Source: DATLXH01 sp035576005 (lineage in GTDB: Bacteria > Acidobacteriota > Thermoanaerobaculia > Gp7-AA8). From it: a stretch of 17,943 nt of DNA. Each line of letters begins with the position of its first letter. Positions within the stretch are counted from its first letter, which is position 1. The stretch spans positions 1 to 17,943 of the forward strand of contig DATLXH010000126.1 in the NCBI GenBank assembly GCA_035576005.1. Reading direction: 5' to 3'. Under the pieces are notes generated by a model that was not told where the DNA came from, ran no database searches, and worked only from the letters and a program-made list of their open reading frames with translations. Below are positions 1 to 8,970 of this stretch, one piece after another. Made by a program: the position numbers and the translations under genes.

Positions 1-258
1 ACACAAGGGAGGCCGTATGAGCACAATGCTTATGTCGGCGGGGAGGATAGGGCAATGCTGAGGAGCAACCTGAGCGCCCGCGCCGACGCCCGGGCATGGG
101 CAGCAATCATCGTATTGCTGCTCATCCCACCGGCCCATGCCTGGGCCGGCAAAGCGATAAACCTACCCGAACGTCACACGGCGATTTCACCAATTTCAGC
201 AACTACCTGGTTGCCAAGTGGCACCATCTTCAGGGCGAGGTATCCGACCACGTCCATT

Positions 259-316
259 CCGGTGGCCGCGCGCTTCGCGCTTACCACCGGCTACCCTCTG
301 TCGCCCTTTCAGGGCG
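259..316 (+). repeat. Two-hairpin palindromic repeat module, copy A
   Basis: Hairpin A spans 259-290, with outer arms CCGGTGG/CCACCGG around an inner GCGC/GCGC stem. A spacer CTACCCTCT (291-299) follows, then hairpin B at 302-316 (CGCCCT, loop TTC, AGGGCG). The same order (hairpin, CTACCCTCT, hairpin) recurs twice at 6395-6573. Hairpin B differs in sequence between copies but stays paired, which supports a conserved structure. It resembles REP-type dispersed repeats. It lies about 110 bp upstream of the polyphosphate kinase gene. Confidence 0.75.
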
Positions 317-420
317 GGCCTTGGCGCCATCAGTCGCTTTCAGAGCTGGCAGTTTTTAAACAGCCTGAGGAACGGGTGAGCGCCTTGCAGTCAGACGATT
401 AGTTGCTGCACGTGAGCATG

Positions 421-425
421 AGGAG
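421..425 (+). promoter_or_regulatory. Ribosome binding site AGGAG for the polyphosphate kinase
   Basis: AGGAG lies five bases before a GTG at 431. This spacing favours the GTG over the ATG at 440, which would sit 14 bases away. Confidence 0.7.
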
Positions 426-430
426 ATTCC

Positions 431-1243
431 GTGGACAAGATGATGGAAAAGTATCGCGTCGAGCCTGGAGCCGAGCTCCGTCTGAAAGATCGTGACGCGT
501 CGGACGCCGAATTCTCCGAAGGGAAATCCGAATCAAAACGGGAGATTGCGGGGACGCTGGAGAAGTTAGAGCCCCTCCAGGACCTGCTGTACGCATCCCA
601 TCAGCGGAAGCTGCTCATCGTTCTCCAGGGAATGGATGCTTCGGGAAAAGACGGAACGATCCGCAATGTCTTCGAAGGTATGGACCCTCTCGGGATTCGG
701 ATCGCAAGCTTCGAAGCTCCGACGAAGGAAGAGCTTGACCACGACTTTCTCTGGCGCATCCATAAGCAGGTGCCGGGACGGGGAGAGGTCACCATCTTCA
801 ATCGAAGTCACTACGAAGATGTCCTGGTCGTGCGCGTTCGCAACCTGGCGCCTGAGGACGTCTGGAGACCTCGGTATCAGCAGATTGTCGACTTCGAGAA
901 ACTACTGACCGATACCGGGACGACCATCCTGAAGTTTCACCTTCAAATCGACAAAGAGGAGCAGCGGGAGCGGCTTCAGAAACGAATCGAAGACCCAGCC
1001 AAGCGGTGGAAGTTCAGGCGGGGCGATCTGGAGGACCGGCTGCTCTGGGACGACTATCAGGCGGCGTACGAAGATGCACTGTCCAGAACCAGCACCGAGG
1101 CCGCGCCCTGGTACGTGATCCCATCGAATCGGAAGTGGTATCGCAATGTAGTCATCTCGAACATCATTCTGAAGACGCTGCAGTCGTTCGAGATGTCATA
1201 CCCCGAGGGGGAAGAAGGCGTGGAAGGAATCGTCGTGGAGTGA
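431..1243 (+). CDS. ppk2: PPK2-family polyphosphate:nucleotide phosphotransferase
   Basis: This 270-residue cytoplasmic enzyme belongs to the PPK2 family, which transfers phosphate between polyphosphate and nucleotides. A Walker A loop GMDASGKDG is at residues 67-75. A second motif, NRSHYEDVLVVRV, is at about 124-136, where class I enzymes usually have a DRSWYNR-type sequence. The NRS(H/Y)YE form and the late WKF, WDDYQAAYEDAL and APWYVIP blocks resemble the class III enzymes reported to phosphorylate both AMP and ADP, so nucleotide regeneration is the likely direction; this class assignment is inference. Length fits the family. It starts with GTG behind AGGAG. It converges on the sugar kinase gene with 28 bp between stop codons and no clear terminator. 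Confidence 0.92.
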   Translation: MDKMMEKYRVEPGAELRLKDRDASDAEFSEGKSESKREIAGTLEKLEPLQDLLYASHQRKLLIVLQGMDASGKDGTIRNVFEGMDPLGIRIASFEAPTKEELDHDFLWRIHKQVPGRGEVTIFNRSHYEDVLVVRVRNLAPEDVWRPRYQQIVDFEKLLTDTGTTILKFHLQIDKEEQRERLQKRIEDPAKRWKFRRGDLEDRLLWDDYQAAYEDALSRTSTEAAPWYVIPSNRKWYRNVVISNIILKTLQSFEMSYPEGEEGVEGIVVE

Positions 1244-1271
1244 TGGTCAGCAAGACGGCCAGCACACCATC

Positions 1272-2237
1272 TCAAATGTTCTGAGCCAGCGAAGCAGCAC
1301 CCAGGGCGCCTGAATAGTCGCCAAGAATCGAGTGTTCGATCCTGATACGGCCCTCAGGGTCGGGTCGAAGAAACCGGCTTCGTGCCAGCTCGCGGATCGG
1401 GCCGACGAAATCTTCTCCGAGTCTCTGCGCCACTCCTCCGCCGATCACGACCATTTCGGGATCGATCAGGTTCACTACGTTTCCAGCGAGAAGCCCAAGG
1501 TAGTGCTGCGCGTTGGCAAGGACGTCCAGCATGATCGGATCGCCGGCCTTCAGAGCGCGGTTCATGACGCTGCTCGTCATGCGCGTCTTGTTCCGCTCTT
1601 TCATGATTTGAAGAACCGCACTTTTCTTTCCCTTGACCGTCGCCGCCCGTACGTCCCTCTCCATCGAGGTCCGGCTGGCCAGCGCTTCTACGCAGCCGGT
1701 CCGACCGCAACCGCAGACGGGGCCGTCCTCCTTGAGAACCATGTGGCCGATCTCACCTGCCGCTCCTCGCGCGCCGCGATCGAGCTTTCCGTTGATGATC
1801 AGCCCTCCTCCGATTCCGGTGCCGACCCAGATGCCAACGACGCGATTGAATCCACTCGCGACACCGAAGGCGTGCTCACCGAGGATTGCTACCTGTACGT
1901 CATTGCCGAGGACGACTTTCTTCTTCAGCCGCTTGCCGAGGAGAGCCGAAAGAGGCACATCGCTCCACCCGAGGTTAGGAGCGCGGACTACGATGCCCTC
2001 TTCGGGGCTGACGGCGCCAGGAGCTCCGACGCCAATCGATTCGATTTTGGAGGGTTTGATATCAGCCTCCTTCGCAGCGAGCACGATCTGTTCGGCGATC
2101 TGATCGATCGTCTCGCTCGCATTCACTTCGCGAATGGTCGCGCAGTCAGAGCTACCGAGGATTTTGCCGCGACGATCCGCGATGACAGCGATCATGCTTG
2201 TACCGCCCAGGTCCACGCCCGCATACAACTTCGACAT
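1272..2237 (-). CDS. ROK-family sugar kinase (glucokinase-like)
   Basis: This 321-residue protein is a ROK-family kinase, probably phosphorylating glucose or a related hexose or N-acetylhexosamine with ATP. The N-terminal phosphate loop DLGGT is at residues 9-13 and the catalytic Asp is in GND (D113). The ROK signature runs from about 160 to 184: GEIGH followed by CGCGRTGCVE. H165, C175, C177 and C182 form the usual zinc site. A second glycine-rich block, VIGGGV, is at 264-269. There is no N-terminal helix-turn-helix, so it is an enzyme and not a ROK repressor. The ATG is preceded by GGAGG at 2244-2248 on the minus strand, six bases away. Sugar specificity cannot be told from these motifs. 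It is divergent from the M48 protease gene across 145 bp. Confidence 0.9.
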   Translation of the reverse strand: MSKLYAGVDLGGTSMIAVIADRRGKILGSSDCATIREVNASETIDQIAEQIVLAAKEADIKPSKIESIGVGAPGAVSPEEGIVVRAPNLGWSDVPLSALLGKRLKKKVVLGNDVQVAILGEHAFGVASGFNRVVGIWVGTGIGGGLIINGKLDRGARGAAGEIGHMVLKEDGPVCGCGRTGCVEALASRTSMERDVRAATVKGKKSAVLQIMKERNKTRMTSSVMNRALKAGDPIMLDVLANAQHYLGLLAGNVVNLIDPEMVVIGGGVAQRLGEDFVGPIRELARSRFLRPDPEGRIRIEHSILGDYSGALGAASLAQNI

Positions 2238-2243
2238 CCTCTA

Positions 2244-2248
2244 CCTCC
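2244..2248 (-). promoter_or_regulatory. Ribosome binding site GGAGG for the ROK kinase
   Basis: On the minus strand GGAGG lies six bases before the ATG at 2237, fixing that start. Confidence 0.7.
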
Positions 2249-2382
2249 GAGTACTGTGTGTGAAACCTGATTCTATGACAGACAGGACTTTGCAGCTATG
2301 ACCGGAGGTATGAATCCTTGCTTTCGCACATTTCAGCTTCCCCTGCTTTCAACGATTCAGCGAGTGAGAGATCATTAGCCGG

Positions 2383-3702
2383 ATGCTGAGAAAGACGCTG
2401 CAACTCTGTCTCGCCACCGCTCTGCTCGCATTCACGGTCGTACCCTCACCGCTTTCTGCGCAGCCAGTTTCCGTCATGGCCGAACCGCCGTCAGCCTCCG
2501 GTCACGGATCCGAGGTCGGACGCACACCCGTAGCGGTGCCGGAGCCGAGCGAAAAAGCAAGGCGCTATTACCGCAGCAGCAACATCCTCTGGATTGTGAA
2601 TCAACTGCTCGGGGTACTGATCCCGCTCGCGATTCTCTTTACCGGTCTGTCCGCGACTCTGAGGAACGTGGCCGCCCGAATCGGCAGGAACTGGTTCTTC
2701 GTGGTCGCGATTTACTCGATCCTTCTCGGCGTCGTCACCTTCCTGATTGACCTTCCGATGTCGTACTACATGGGGTACGTCAGGCAACACGCGTACGGAC
2801 TGTCAAATCAGACGTTCGGCAAGTGGAGCAGCGACCAGCTGAAGGCCCTGATGGTCGCCCTTGTCGTCAACGCCCTCGTTCTATGGGTGCCTTTTCTTCT
2901 GATCCGAAAGAGTCCTCGCCGCTGGTGGCTCTTTACAGGACTCGCGTTGTTTCCGTTCGTCATTGTTTCCATCCTTGTTGCTCCCGTCCTGATCGACCCT
3001 CTCTTCAACAAATTCGGCCCGATGAAAGACCGCGTCCTCGAGACCGAAATCCTCTCGCTCGCGGGTCGTGCCGGAATCGACGGAGCACGGGTTTACGAAG
3101 TCGACAAAAGCCTCGACACAAAGACCGTCAATGCGTATGTCACAGGACTCGGCAGGACCAAGAGAATCGTGCTCTGGGATACGACGCTCACCAAGCTCAC
3201 TCCCCCACAGGTCCTGAGCATCATGGGACACGAGATGGGGCACTTCGTCCTCGGGCATGTCAGGCAGTTGACGATGGCGATCTGCGTATTCCTGATCGCA
3301 GGGCTTTACTTTGTCCATCGGACTTCAGGGGCGCTACTGCAACGATATGGACAGCGATGGGGTGTGACGTCACTCGCTGACGTCGCCTCTCTCCCTCTGA
3401 TGACCTTGCTGCTCGGTCTTGCCCTGTTCGTGATGACGCCTGCGATCAACGCGATCACCCGTCACAATGAACATGAAGCCGACCGTTTCGCCCTCGAGAT
3501 CACGCGAGACAATCGCAATGCGGCCCTCGCGTTCGTCAAACTCCAGCAGGAGAACCTGGCCATTCCGAGGCCGGGCCTGGTACGCAAGATCTTCCGCGAG
3601 AGTCACCCACCTCTTGGAGAAAGAATCGACTTTGCGAATCGCTATCGACCGTGGGAAACGGGTCAGACGCTCAGATACGGCGAGCGGTTTCGAGCGAAGT
3701 AG
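2383..3702 (+). CDS. M48-family membrane metalloprotease (Ste24-like)
   Basis: This 439-residue protein has the architecture of an M48 (Ste24/CAAX-protease-like) zinc peptidase of the inner membrane. A hydrophobic N-terminus (residues 1-27, ending LSAQ) looks like a signal peptide. Membrane segments follow at about 68-90, 104-125, 155-175 and 182-205, with two more at about 293-310 and 338-358. The zinc motif HEMGH is at 283-287, and the third ligand is probably E363 in EHEAD (363-367). The C-terminal RESHPPLGERID block is typical of the family. Bacterial members are linked to membrane-protein quality control; the substrate here is unknown. Its TAG stop is followed immediately by the 178-bp hairpin element, which would form the 3' end of its mRNA. 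Confidence 0.9.
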   Translation: MLRKTLQLCLATALLAFTVVPSPLSAQPVSVMAEPPSASGHGSEVGRTPVAVPEPSEKARRYYRSSNILWIVNQLLGVLIPLAILFTGLSATLRNVAARIGRNWFFVVAIYSILLGVVTFLIDLPMSYYMGYVRQHAYGLSNQTFGKWSSDQLKALMVALVVNALVLWVPFLLIRKSPRRWWLFTGLALFPFVIVSILVAPVLIDPLFNKFGPMKDRVLETEILSLAGRAGIDGARVYEVDKSLDTKTVNAYVTGLGRTKRIVLWDTTLTKLTPPQVLSIMGHEMGHFVLGHVRQLTMAICVFLIAGLYFVHRTSGALLQRYGQRWGVTSLADVASLPLMTLLLGLALFVMTPAINAITRHNEHEADRFALEITRDNRNAALAFVKLQQENLAIPRPGLVRKIFRESHPPLGERIDFANRYRPWETGQTLRYGERFRAK

Positions 3703-3880
3703 CCCGCATTTCTCACAGACCTTTGTCGTGAGATGGCGGAGAGTGGCTTGGATGCGAGGCGCACGTCGATTTTGCGACGAAGGCATAGTTGACACTATGT
3801 CGAGGAGCGAAATTGGCGTGCAACGAAGCAGACAGGCCGTTGTCCGTCGTCTTGCGGCGAAGGTCTGTGAGAAATGCGGG
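3703..3880 (+). repeat. 178-bp palindromic hairpin element, copy 1
   Basis: The first and last 20 bases are perfect inverted repeats. Pairing continues inward on a fixed axis (positions sum to 7583): 3703-3750 against 3833-3880 gives 38 Watson-Crick pairs, 9 G.T pairs, one G.G mismatch and no A.C. A middle stem (3761-3775 with 3807-3821) and an apical stem (3782-3789 with 3794-3801, loop TGAC) complete one long hairpin. A same-length copy lies at 8971-9148 in the same orientation. This copy begins directly after the M48 stop codon and ends just before the stop codon of the convergent phosphatase gene, so it could act as terminator or mRNA-protecting structure for the M48 transcript. It encodes no transposase and could be a MITE. 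Confidence 0.9.
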
Positions 3881-3886
3881 TTCGGC

Positions 3887-6145
3887 TCAGGCGCGTTTAC
3901 GGTGCAGCACCACGACCGTCTTGTCATCACACGGCGGAGCACCTTGCTCGAAGGTTTTGATCGCGCGAAGAAGCTGACCGGGTATGCCTTCGACCGGACT
4001 CGCAGCATGCGACGCGACCAGCTCCGCCCAGCGCTCATTCCCGTACTCTTCGTCTTCGTTGTTCGAAGCCTCGGTTAAGCCGTCGGTGTAGAGAAACAAC
4101 GTCGATCCGGGTCGCAGCTCGATGGAGCTCTCCTCGTATTCAGCTTCGGGGAAGAGTCCGATCGGCCTGCCCGTCGAACCGAGAGAGATGAGCTCGCCGT
4201 CCTGACAGAGATGCGGTGGATTGTGGCCCGCGTTGACGTAGGTCATCATTCCGGTGCGAGGGTCGTATCGTCCGAAAAAGAAGGTGACGTATTTCCTGCC
4301 AGACGTCATCCGGTACAACAGGCCGTTGAGGCGCGACATGAGCCTCGGCAGATCGCTCTCGAGGGGAACGGCCATCCGGAGTGAGGCCTGAAGACTCGAC
4401 ATCACCAGCGCGGCACTGACACCTTTACCGGAGACGTCACCAATCGCAAATCCGACCTCGCCAGTAGGAAGCTCGATGAAATCGTAATAGTCGCCGCCTA
4501 CCTCGTAACAGGAATGACTCTCGGCCGCAATCTCGGTCCCTTTCACATCACTCGGGGGCTTCGGCAACAGGCTGGACTGGATCTCACGACCGAGCTGAAG
4601 CTCGCGCTCCATTCGGTTCTTCTTCATCTCTGCGAGGTGAAGCGTCGCATTTTCCATTGCAATCGCCATGTGGTCGGAGAGCGACTCGAGAAAATCGACG
4701 TCCTTCGTGCCGAACTTTCCTGACCGCTTATTGAGAAGTTGCAGCACACCTACAATCCGACCATCACGATTCTTGATCGGAGCACATAGGACTGATCGGG
4801 TCTCGAACCCGGAGCGAGTATCTGAGGATCGATCAAACCGCGGGTCGTCGTAAGCATCCTGAATGACGATCATCTCTCCTGTCTCGGCCACCGTCCCCGC
4901 GAGACCTTTGCCGATCGGAAGCCGGATCTCACTGCTGTCGAGGCCGGAGGCAATCTTCGACCAGATCTCGTTCTTGCCGGCATCAACGAAGTAGAGCGTT
5001 CCCCGCTCGACATCCAGGTTCTTTCTCGCCACCCGCAGAATCGACTCGAAAAGCGTGTCCGCTGTCAGGGAAGAGTTGATCAGTTTAGAGGCCTCCACAA
5101 GCGTATGCAGCCTGAAGATCTCTTCCTGCGCTTCCGCAATGCTGTAGCCCTTCCACGCAAACGAGCGCGCGATGATGGTCGGATCGATCGTGCGGTCGAG
5201 GTACTCCCATACCGCCATGGCCTCGCGATGGTCGGCAATCGGTCCGGCGGCTCTCCGTACCGAATCGTCGGTCGCGCCCGCTCTCGCCTTCTGATGCCAG
5301 TGGATTGCTTCCTGCGGATTCGAGCGCAGCTCCTCCCGCACACTCTCGATGAGAAAGAACTGATCCGGCGGCAGACCGCTCGCCTCGATTGCCTGATATT
5401 CCGCTGAATGTTTGCTCGCCCGGGCGAGAATGATTTTGAGTTTCAACTTCAACGAGCTCGTATCGAGAGTCGCCAGATTCAGCTCACACATGTGTCCGAT
5501 CGCGCCACGCATGAGCTCGGGTTTCTCGCTGATGCGCAGACCGGCACTGAACTGGCTCTCGTTGTTCATCCCGATCGCTCTGACGGTGGACCAGACCACG
5601 GTTGCTGTTACCGAGATGTCGAAGGTCGACTTCGGCACTCGGAACCGAAGGGTGCCGCTGCTGCCAACGACCGGCTGCGCCAACGCAGAAATCCGTGCTC
5701 CCCGCGCCGAGATGTCCGCGAACGTCACTTCGCCGACCGGGGAAAATTGTCCCGACATCGGCTCCAGGATACGGAAGCGGTCGATCGCTCGAAACTCTTC
5801 GATCCGGCTGGAACGATGCTGCTCCTGGAGTACCTGGAGCAGATGTTCGATCTGGTCAGGACGCCCGTATGTGCGCACACCGGAAACATAAAGTTGCGCG
5901 CCGTTACTTTCGTTCTGCGTCCATACGATGGCGCTCTCGATCGGGATCAGCGGGCTCTGATCCAGAGAAAACTGGAGGACGGATTTGGCTCCCGCTTCCA
6001 ACGGCAACTTGTGCGTGAACCTGGCGCCTTTGAGGGAGAGATCGGTGATGGCGACGGGCACGTTGCCGAACAGTGCGTCGACAGGAGGACGGAGAATGAA
6101 TCTCTCGACGGTGCGTAGATTCTGCGCTGACGCTGCTTCCGGCAC
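3887..6145 (-). CDS. PilZ-PilZ-GAF-SpoIIE (PP2C) regulatory phosphatase
   Basis: This 752-residue cytoplasmic protein carries four domains. Two PilZ-like domains lie at about 10-100 and 115-205, each with RxxxRF (R11/R15 and R119/R123) and DxSxxG (35-40 and 144-149), the two parts of the cyclic-di-GMP-binding signature. A helical stretch (about 235-345) with no recognised domain follows. A GAF domain covers about 352-502. A SpoIIE/RsbU-type PP2C phosphatase covers about 515-748, with GGDYYD (550-555), GDVSGKG (569-575), NAGHNPP (638-644), YTDGLTEA (686-693) and DDK (740-742). The metal-binding aspartates are present, so it should be active. Such proteins usually dephosphorylate anti-sigma-factor antagonists; no partner switch is encoded nearby. 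Translation starts at GTG behind GAGGAG. Confidence 0.92.
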   Translation of the reverse strand: MPEAASAQNLRTVERFILRPPVDALFGNVPVAITDLSLKGARFTHKLPLEAGAKSVLQFSLDQSPLIPIESAIVWTQNESNGAQLYVSGVRTYGRPDQIEHLLQVLQEQHRSSRIEEFRAIDRFRILEPMSGQFSPVGEVTFADISARGARISALAQPVVGSSGTLRFRVPKSTFDISVTATVVWSTVRAIGMNNESQFSAGLRISEKPELMRGAIGHMCELNLATLDTSSLKLKLKIILARASKHSAEYQAIEASGLPPDQFFLIESVREELRSNPQEAIHWHQKARAGATDDSVRRAAGPIADHREAMAVWEYLDRTIDPTIIARSFAWKGYSIAEAQEEIFRLHTLVEASKLINSSLTADTLFESILRVARKNLDVERGTLYFVDAGKNEIWSKIASGLDSSEIRLPIGKGLAGTVAETGEMIVIQDAYDDPRFDRSSDTRSGFETRSVLCAPIKNRDGRIVGVLQLLNKRSGKFGTKDVDFLESLSDHMAIAMENATLHLAEMKKNRMERELQLGREIQSSLLPKPPSDVKGTEIAAESHSCYEVGGDYYDFIELPTGEVGFAIGDVSGKGVSAALVMSSLQASLRMAVPLESDLPRLMSRLNGLLYRMTSGRKYVTFFFGRYDPRTGMMTYVNAGHNPPHLCQDGELISLGSTGRPIGLFPEAEYEESSIELRPGSTLFLYTDGLTEASNNEDEEYGNERWAELVASHAASPVEGIPGQLLRAIKTFEQGAPPCDDKTVVVLHRKRA

Positions 6146-6149
6146 GGCT

Positions 6150-6155
6150 CTCCTC
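6150..6155 (-). promoter_or_regulatory. Ribosome binding site GAGGAG of the SpoIIE-type gene
   Basis: On the minus strand GAGGAG stands four bases before the GTG at 6145, which supports the GTG start. Confidence 0.7.
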
Positions 6156-6158
6156 GTC

Positions 6159-6177
6159 CCCGACGCAACGCGTCGGG
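6159..6177 (-). promoter_or_regulatory. Leader hairpin upstream of the SpoIIE-type gene
   Basis: A perfect 7-bp stem (CCCGACG/CGTCGGG, five-base loop) lies in the probable 5' leader, three bases upstream of the GAGGAG ribosome binding site. It could influence translation initiation, or be accidental. No riboswitch family was recognised. Confidence 0.35.
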
Positions 6178-6394
6178 CTGTTCCAAACAGTAATTCTCAC
6201 CGACTTCGCGAATAGCGACTACCGAGTTCGTAAGATGTTACCGCAGTCGAGCTCGCGGCGCAGGACTGTCAGGGCTTGGGGGACACAGTCTTCTCTCGTC
6301 TTGCGAGGTCCCTCGCCTGCCCACTCTCACGCCCAAGCTTCTGATGACACCGAGTTTTAGGGCGCGTCGGCCGGACTGGTCTTTGCCCATGGAA
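6178..6394. other. Intergenic, no gene seen
   Basis: Left part of the 559-bp gap between the SpoIIE-type gene and the dppF-like gene. Open frames across it are short and resemble no known protein. No clear promoter boxes were found for the minus-strand gene. The rest of the gap holds the composite inverted repeat at 6395-6573 and about 130 bp (6574-6704) in which I see nothing definite. Confidence 0.4.
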
Positions 6395-6573
6395 GGCCCT
6401 GAAGGGGCCGAAGAGGGTAGCCGGTGGCTGAGCGCGTAGCGCGATGCCACCGGTCTCTCACACCGGCCAGCTCGCACCCCGGCAGGGGTGCAAGAAGCTT
6501 CTGCACTCCGGTCCGGTGGCATCGCGCTCCGCGCTCAGCCACCGGCTACCCTCTCGCTGCCCCTCCCGGGGCG
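6395..6573. repeat. Composite inverted repeat: two-hairpin module copies B and C
   Basis: Arms 6412-6453 and 6513-6554 are 42-bp inverted repeats with one mismatch. Each arm is itself a hairpin (CCGGTGGC...GCCACCGG with inner GCGC/GCGC) flanked on the outer side by the AGAGGGTAG/CTACCCTCT spacer. Outside each sits hairpin B: GGCCCT/GGGGCC at 6395-6409, and GCCCC/GGGGC at 6559-6572. Copy B is on the minus strand and copy C on the plus strand; both match the module at 259-316. The 59-bp centre holds a GCACCCC/GGGGTGC hairpin (6474-6491) and a downstream TGCACTCC that could pair with GGGGTGCA instead. Confidence 0.85.
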
Positions 6574-6704
6574 CACGCAAGTCCTGCCCGCTCCAGAGAT
6601 GCAATCGCTCCGTGTCATCCTTCTTCACCAGCGTTTCCCGCTGTTACCCGCTCGGGACGACACCTCGTTTCTTCGTCGCGGGTTTTGCGGCCGAGGGAGG
6701 CGCG

Positions 6705-7813
6705 CTAAGCCGAAGGCGTGGGCCGGGGCAGCGGGACGCTTTTTACATCCAGCGTCGAAGCGCCTGTTCCATCCGGAATCGACTCACCGGCAAAGTGACA
6801 GGCGGCAAACTGGCCGGGCCGGTGCTCAACCAGCGGTGGAACGACCTCGCCGCATATCGGAAACTGCGCGATCGGACAGCGGGTGTGAAAAACGCAACCG
6901 GCTGGCGGGTTGAGCGGCGTGGGGATGTCGCCTGTCAGCAGGATTCTCCGCTTCCTGTTCTTTGCGGCTGGATCCGGAATTGGCACTGCCGATAGAAGAG
7001 CCTTCGTGTACGGATGCAGCGGCTTTTCGTACAGCGACCTGCGATCGGACAGCTCCATGATTTTGCCGAGGTACATCACGGCGACGCGCGCCGAGATGTG
7101 CTCCACAACGGCCAGGCCATGCGCAATGAACAGATACGTGAGTCCGAGCTCGTCCTGAAGGTCCTGCAGAAGGTTGACGACCTGGGCCTGGACAGACACA
7201 TCGAGCGCCGAGACCGGCTCGTCGAGAACCAGGAACTTCGGGTTGGTCGCGAGAGCTCGAGCAACACCAATCCTTTGTCGCTGGCCTCCGGAAAATTCGT
7301 GAGGGAATCGCGTGCTGTACTCAGGATCGAGCCCAACCTTCAACAGCAGCTGCGCAACACGATCGACCCGGTCCTTCGACGTCAGGCCGCCGTGAATCAC
7401 GAGAGGCTCCGCAATAATCGTCCCGACGGTCATGCGCGGGTTCAGCGACCCATACGGATCTTGAAAGACAATCTGCATGTGCTGGCGCATCCGCCGCATG
7501 TTCTTGCTGTCGAGACCGATGATCTCAGTTCCATCGAAATCGACCGACCCGGAGGTCGGCTCGATGAGTCGGAGGATGCATCGTCCGATTGTCGTTTTTC
7601 CCGAGCCTGATTCACCGACGAGACCGAGCGTCTCACCGCGAGAAATCGCGAAACTCACTCCGTCGACGGCCTTGACGTTGCCGACGACTCTGGAGAGAAG
7701 TCCCCGCTGCACAGGAAAATACTTTTTCAGGTCGCGGACCGTTACCAGCGTCTCTCCGACTCCGGCTGGCAGCTTCGGGGTCTGCTGCTCGGAGCCGCTG
7801 ATCTCGTTGACGG

Positions 7814-7817
<4 letters not shown>
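6705..7817 (-). CDS. dppF: Peptide-type ABC transporter ATP-binding protein (DppF/OppF-like)
   Basis: This 370-residue ATPase has Walker A GESGSGKTT, signature FSGGQRQR, Walker B LVLDEP and the switch His in IAHG. A C-terminal oligopeptide-transporter extension with cysteines (GCVFHTRCPIAQFPIC...C) is typical of DppD/DppF/OppD/OppF. It would pair with the adjacent DppD-like protein to power dipeptide, oligopeptide or nickel import. The frame is open further upstream to 7958, but that part is an arginine-rich shadow of dppD. The ATG at 7817 overlaps the dppD TGA in an ATGA, so 7817 is chosen. No permease or binding protein lies in the window, so the substrate is unresolved. Confidence 0.9.
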
Positions 7818-8830
<1,013 letters not shown>

Positions 8831-8938
8831 CGCCTTTTCCCGTACTCGCGGCTGCACCTGATGCGAGATCGGCGGATTCAGAGGAGTTGGCTGTTCGGTC
8901 ACTGTTGAGGTGGGCTAGAAAGATTAGTGCCAATGTAC

Positions 8939-8958
8939 GACAGACACTCCTGTCTGTC
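8939..8958. repeat. Short GACAGACA/TGTCTGTC hairpin, copy 1
   Basis: A perfect 8-bp stem with a CTCC loop lies in the murJ-dppD gap, a few bases from the 178-bp element. The reverse complement differs by one loop base from the hairpin at 14887-14906. A half copy (GACAGACAGGA) occurs at 2277-2287 between the ROK and M48 genes. Confidence 0.65.
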
Positions 8959-8970
8959 GGCGAAGCTTAA

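Larger units (their letters stand above)
1..430. other. Intergenic stretch without a convincing gene
   Basis: Frame 1 on the + strand is open from the left edge to a TAG at 400-402. The reading has no recognisable domain and runs straight through the palindromic repeat at 259-316. The alanine/leucine-rich stretch near 90-150 resembles a signal peptide superficially, but the ATG at 55 has no clear ribosome binding site. The left part could still be the tail of a gene outside the window. Apart from the repeat and the ribosome binding site of the next gene, I see nothing supportable here. Confidence 0.5.

Noticed and set aside
55..402. A 115-codon frame with a signal-peptide-like start
   Set aside because: It has no ribosome binding site and no recognisable domain, and it runs through a palindromic repeat, so I treat it as non-coding.
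1244..1271. Possible bidirectional terminator between the polyphosphate kinase and ROK kinase genes
   Set aside because: Only a weak 6-bp GATGGT/ACCATC pairing with a long loop is present, and there is no T-run.
1332..2270. Long + strand frame opposite the ROK kinase
   Set aside because: It is the antisense shadow of a gene with all ROK motifs; its own translation resembles nothing.
6395..6573. CRISPR-like array
   Set aside because: The repeated units are inverted, self-palindromic and only two in number, with no regular spacers and no cas genes.
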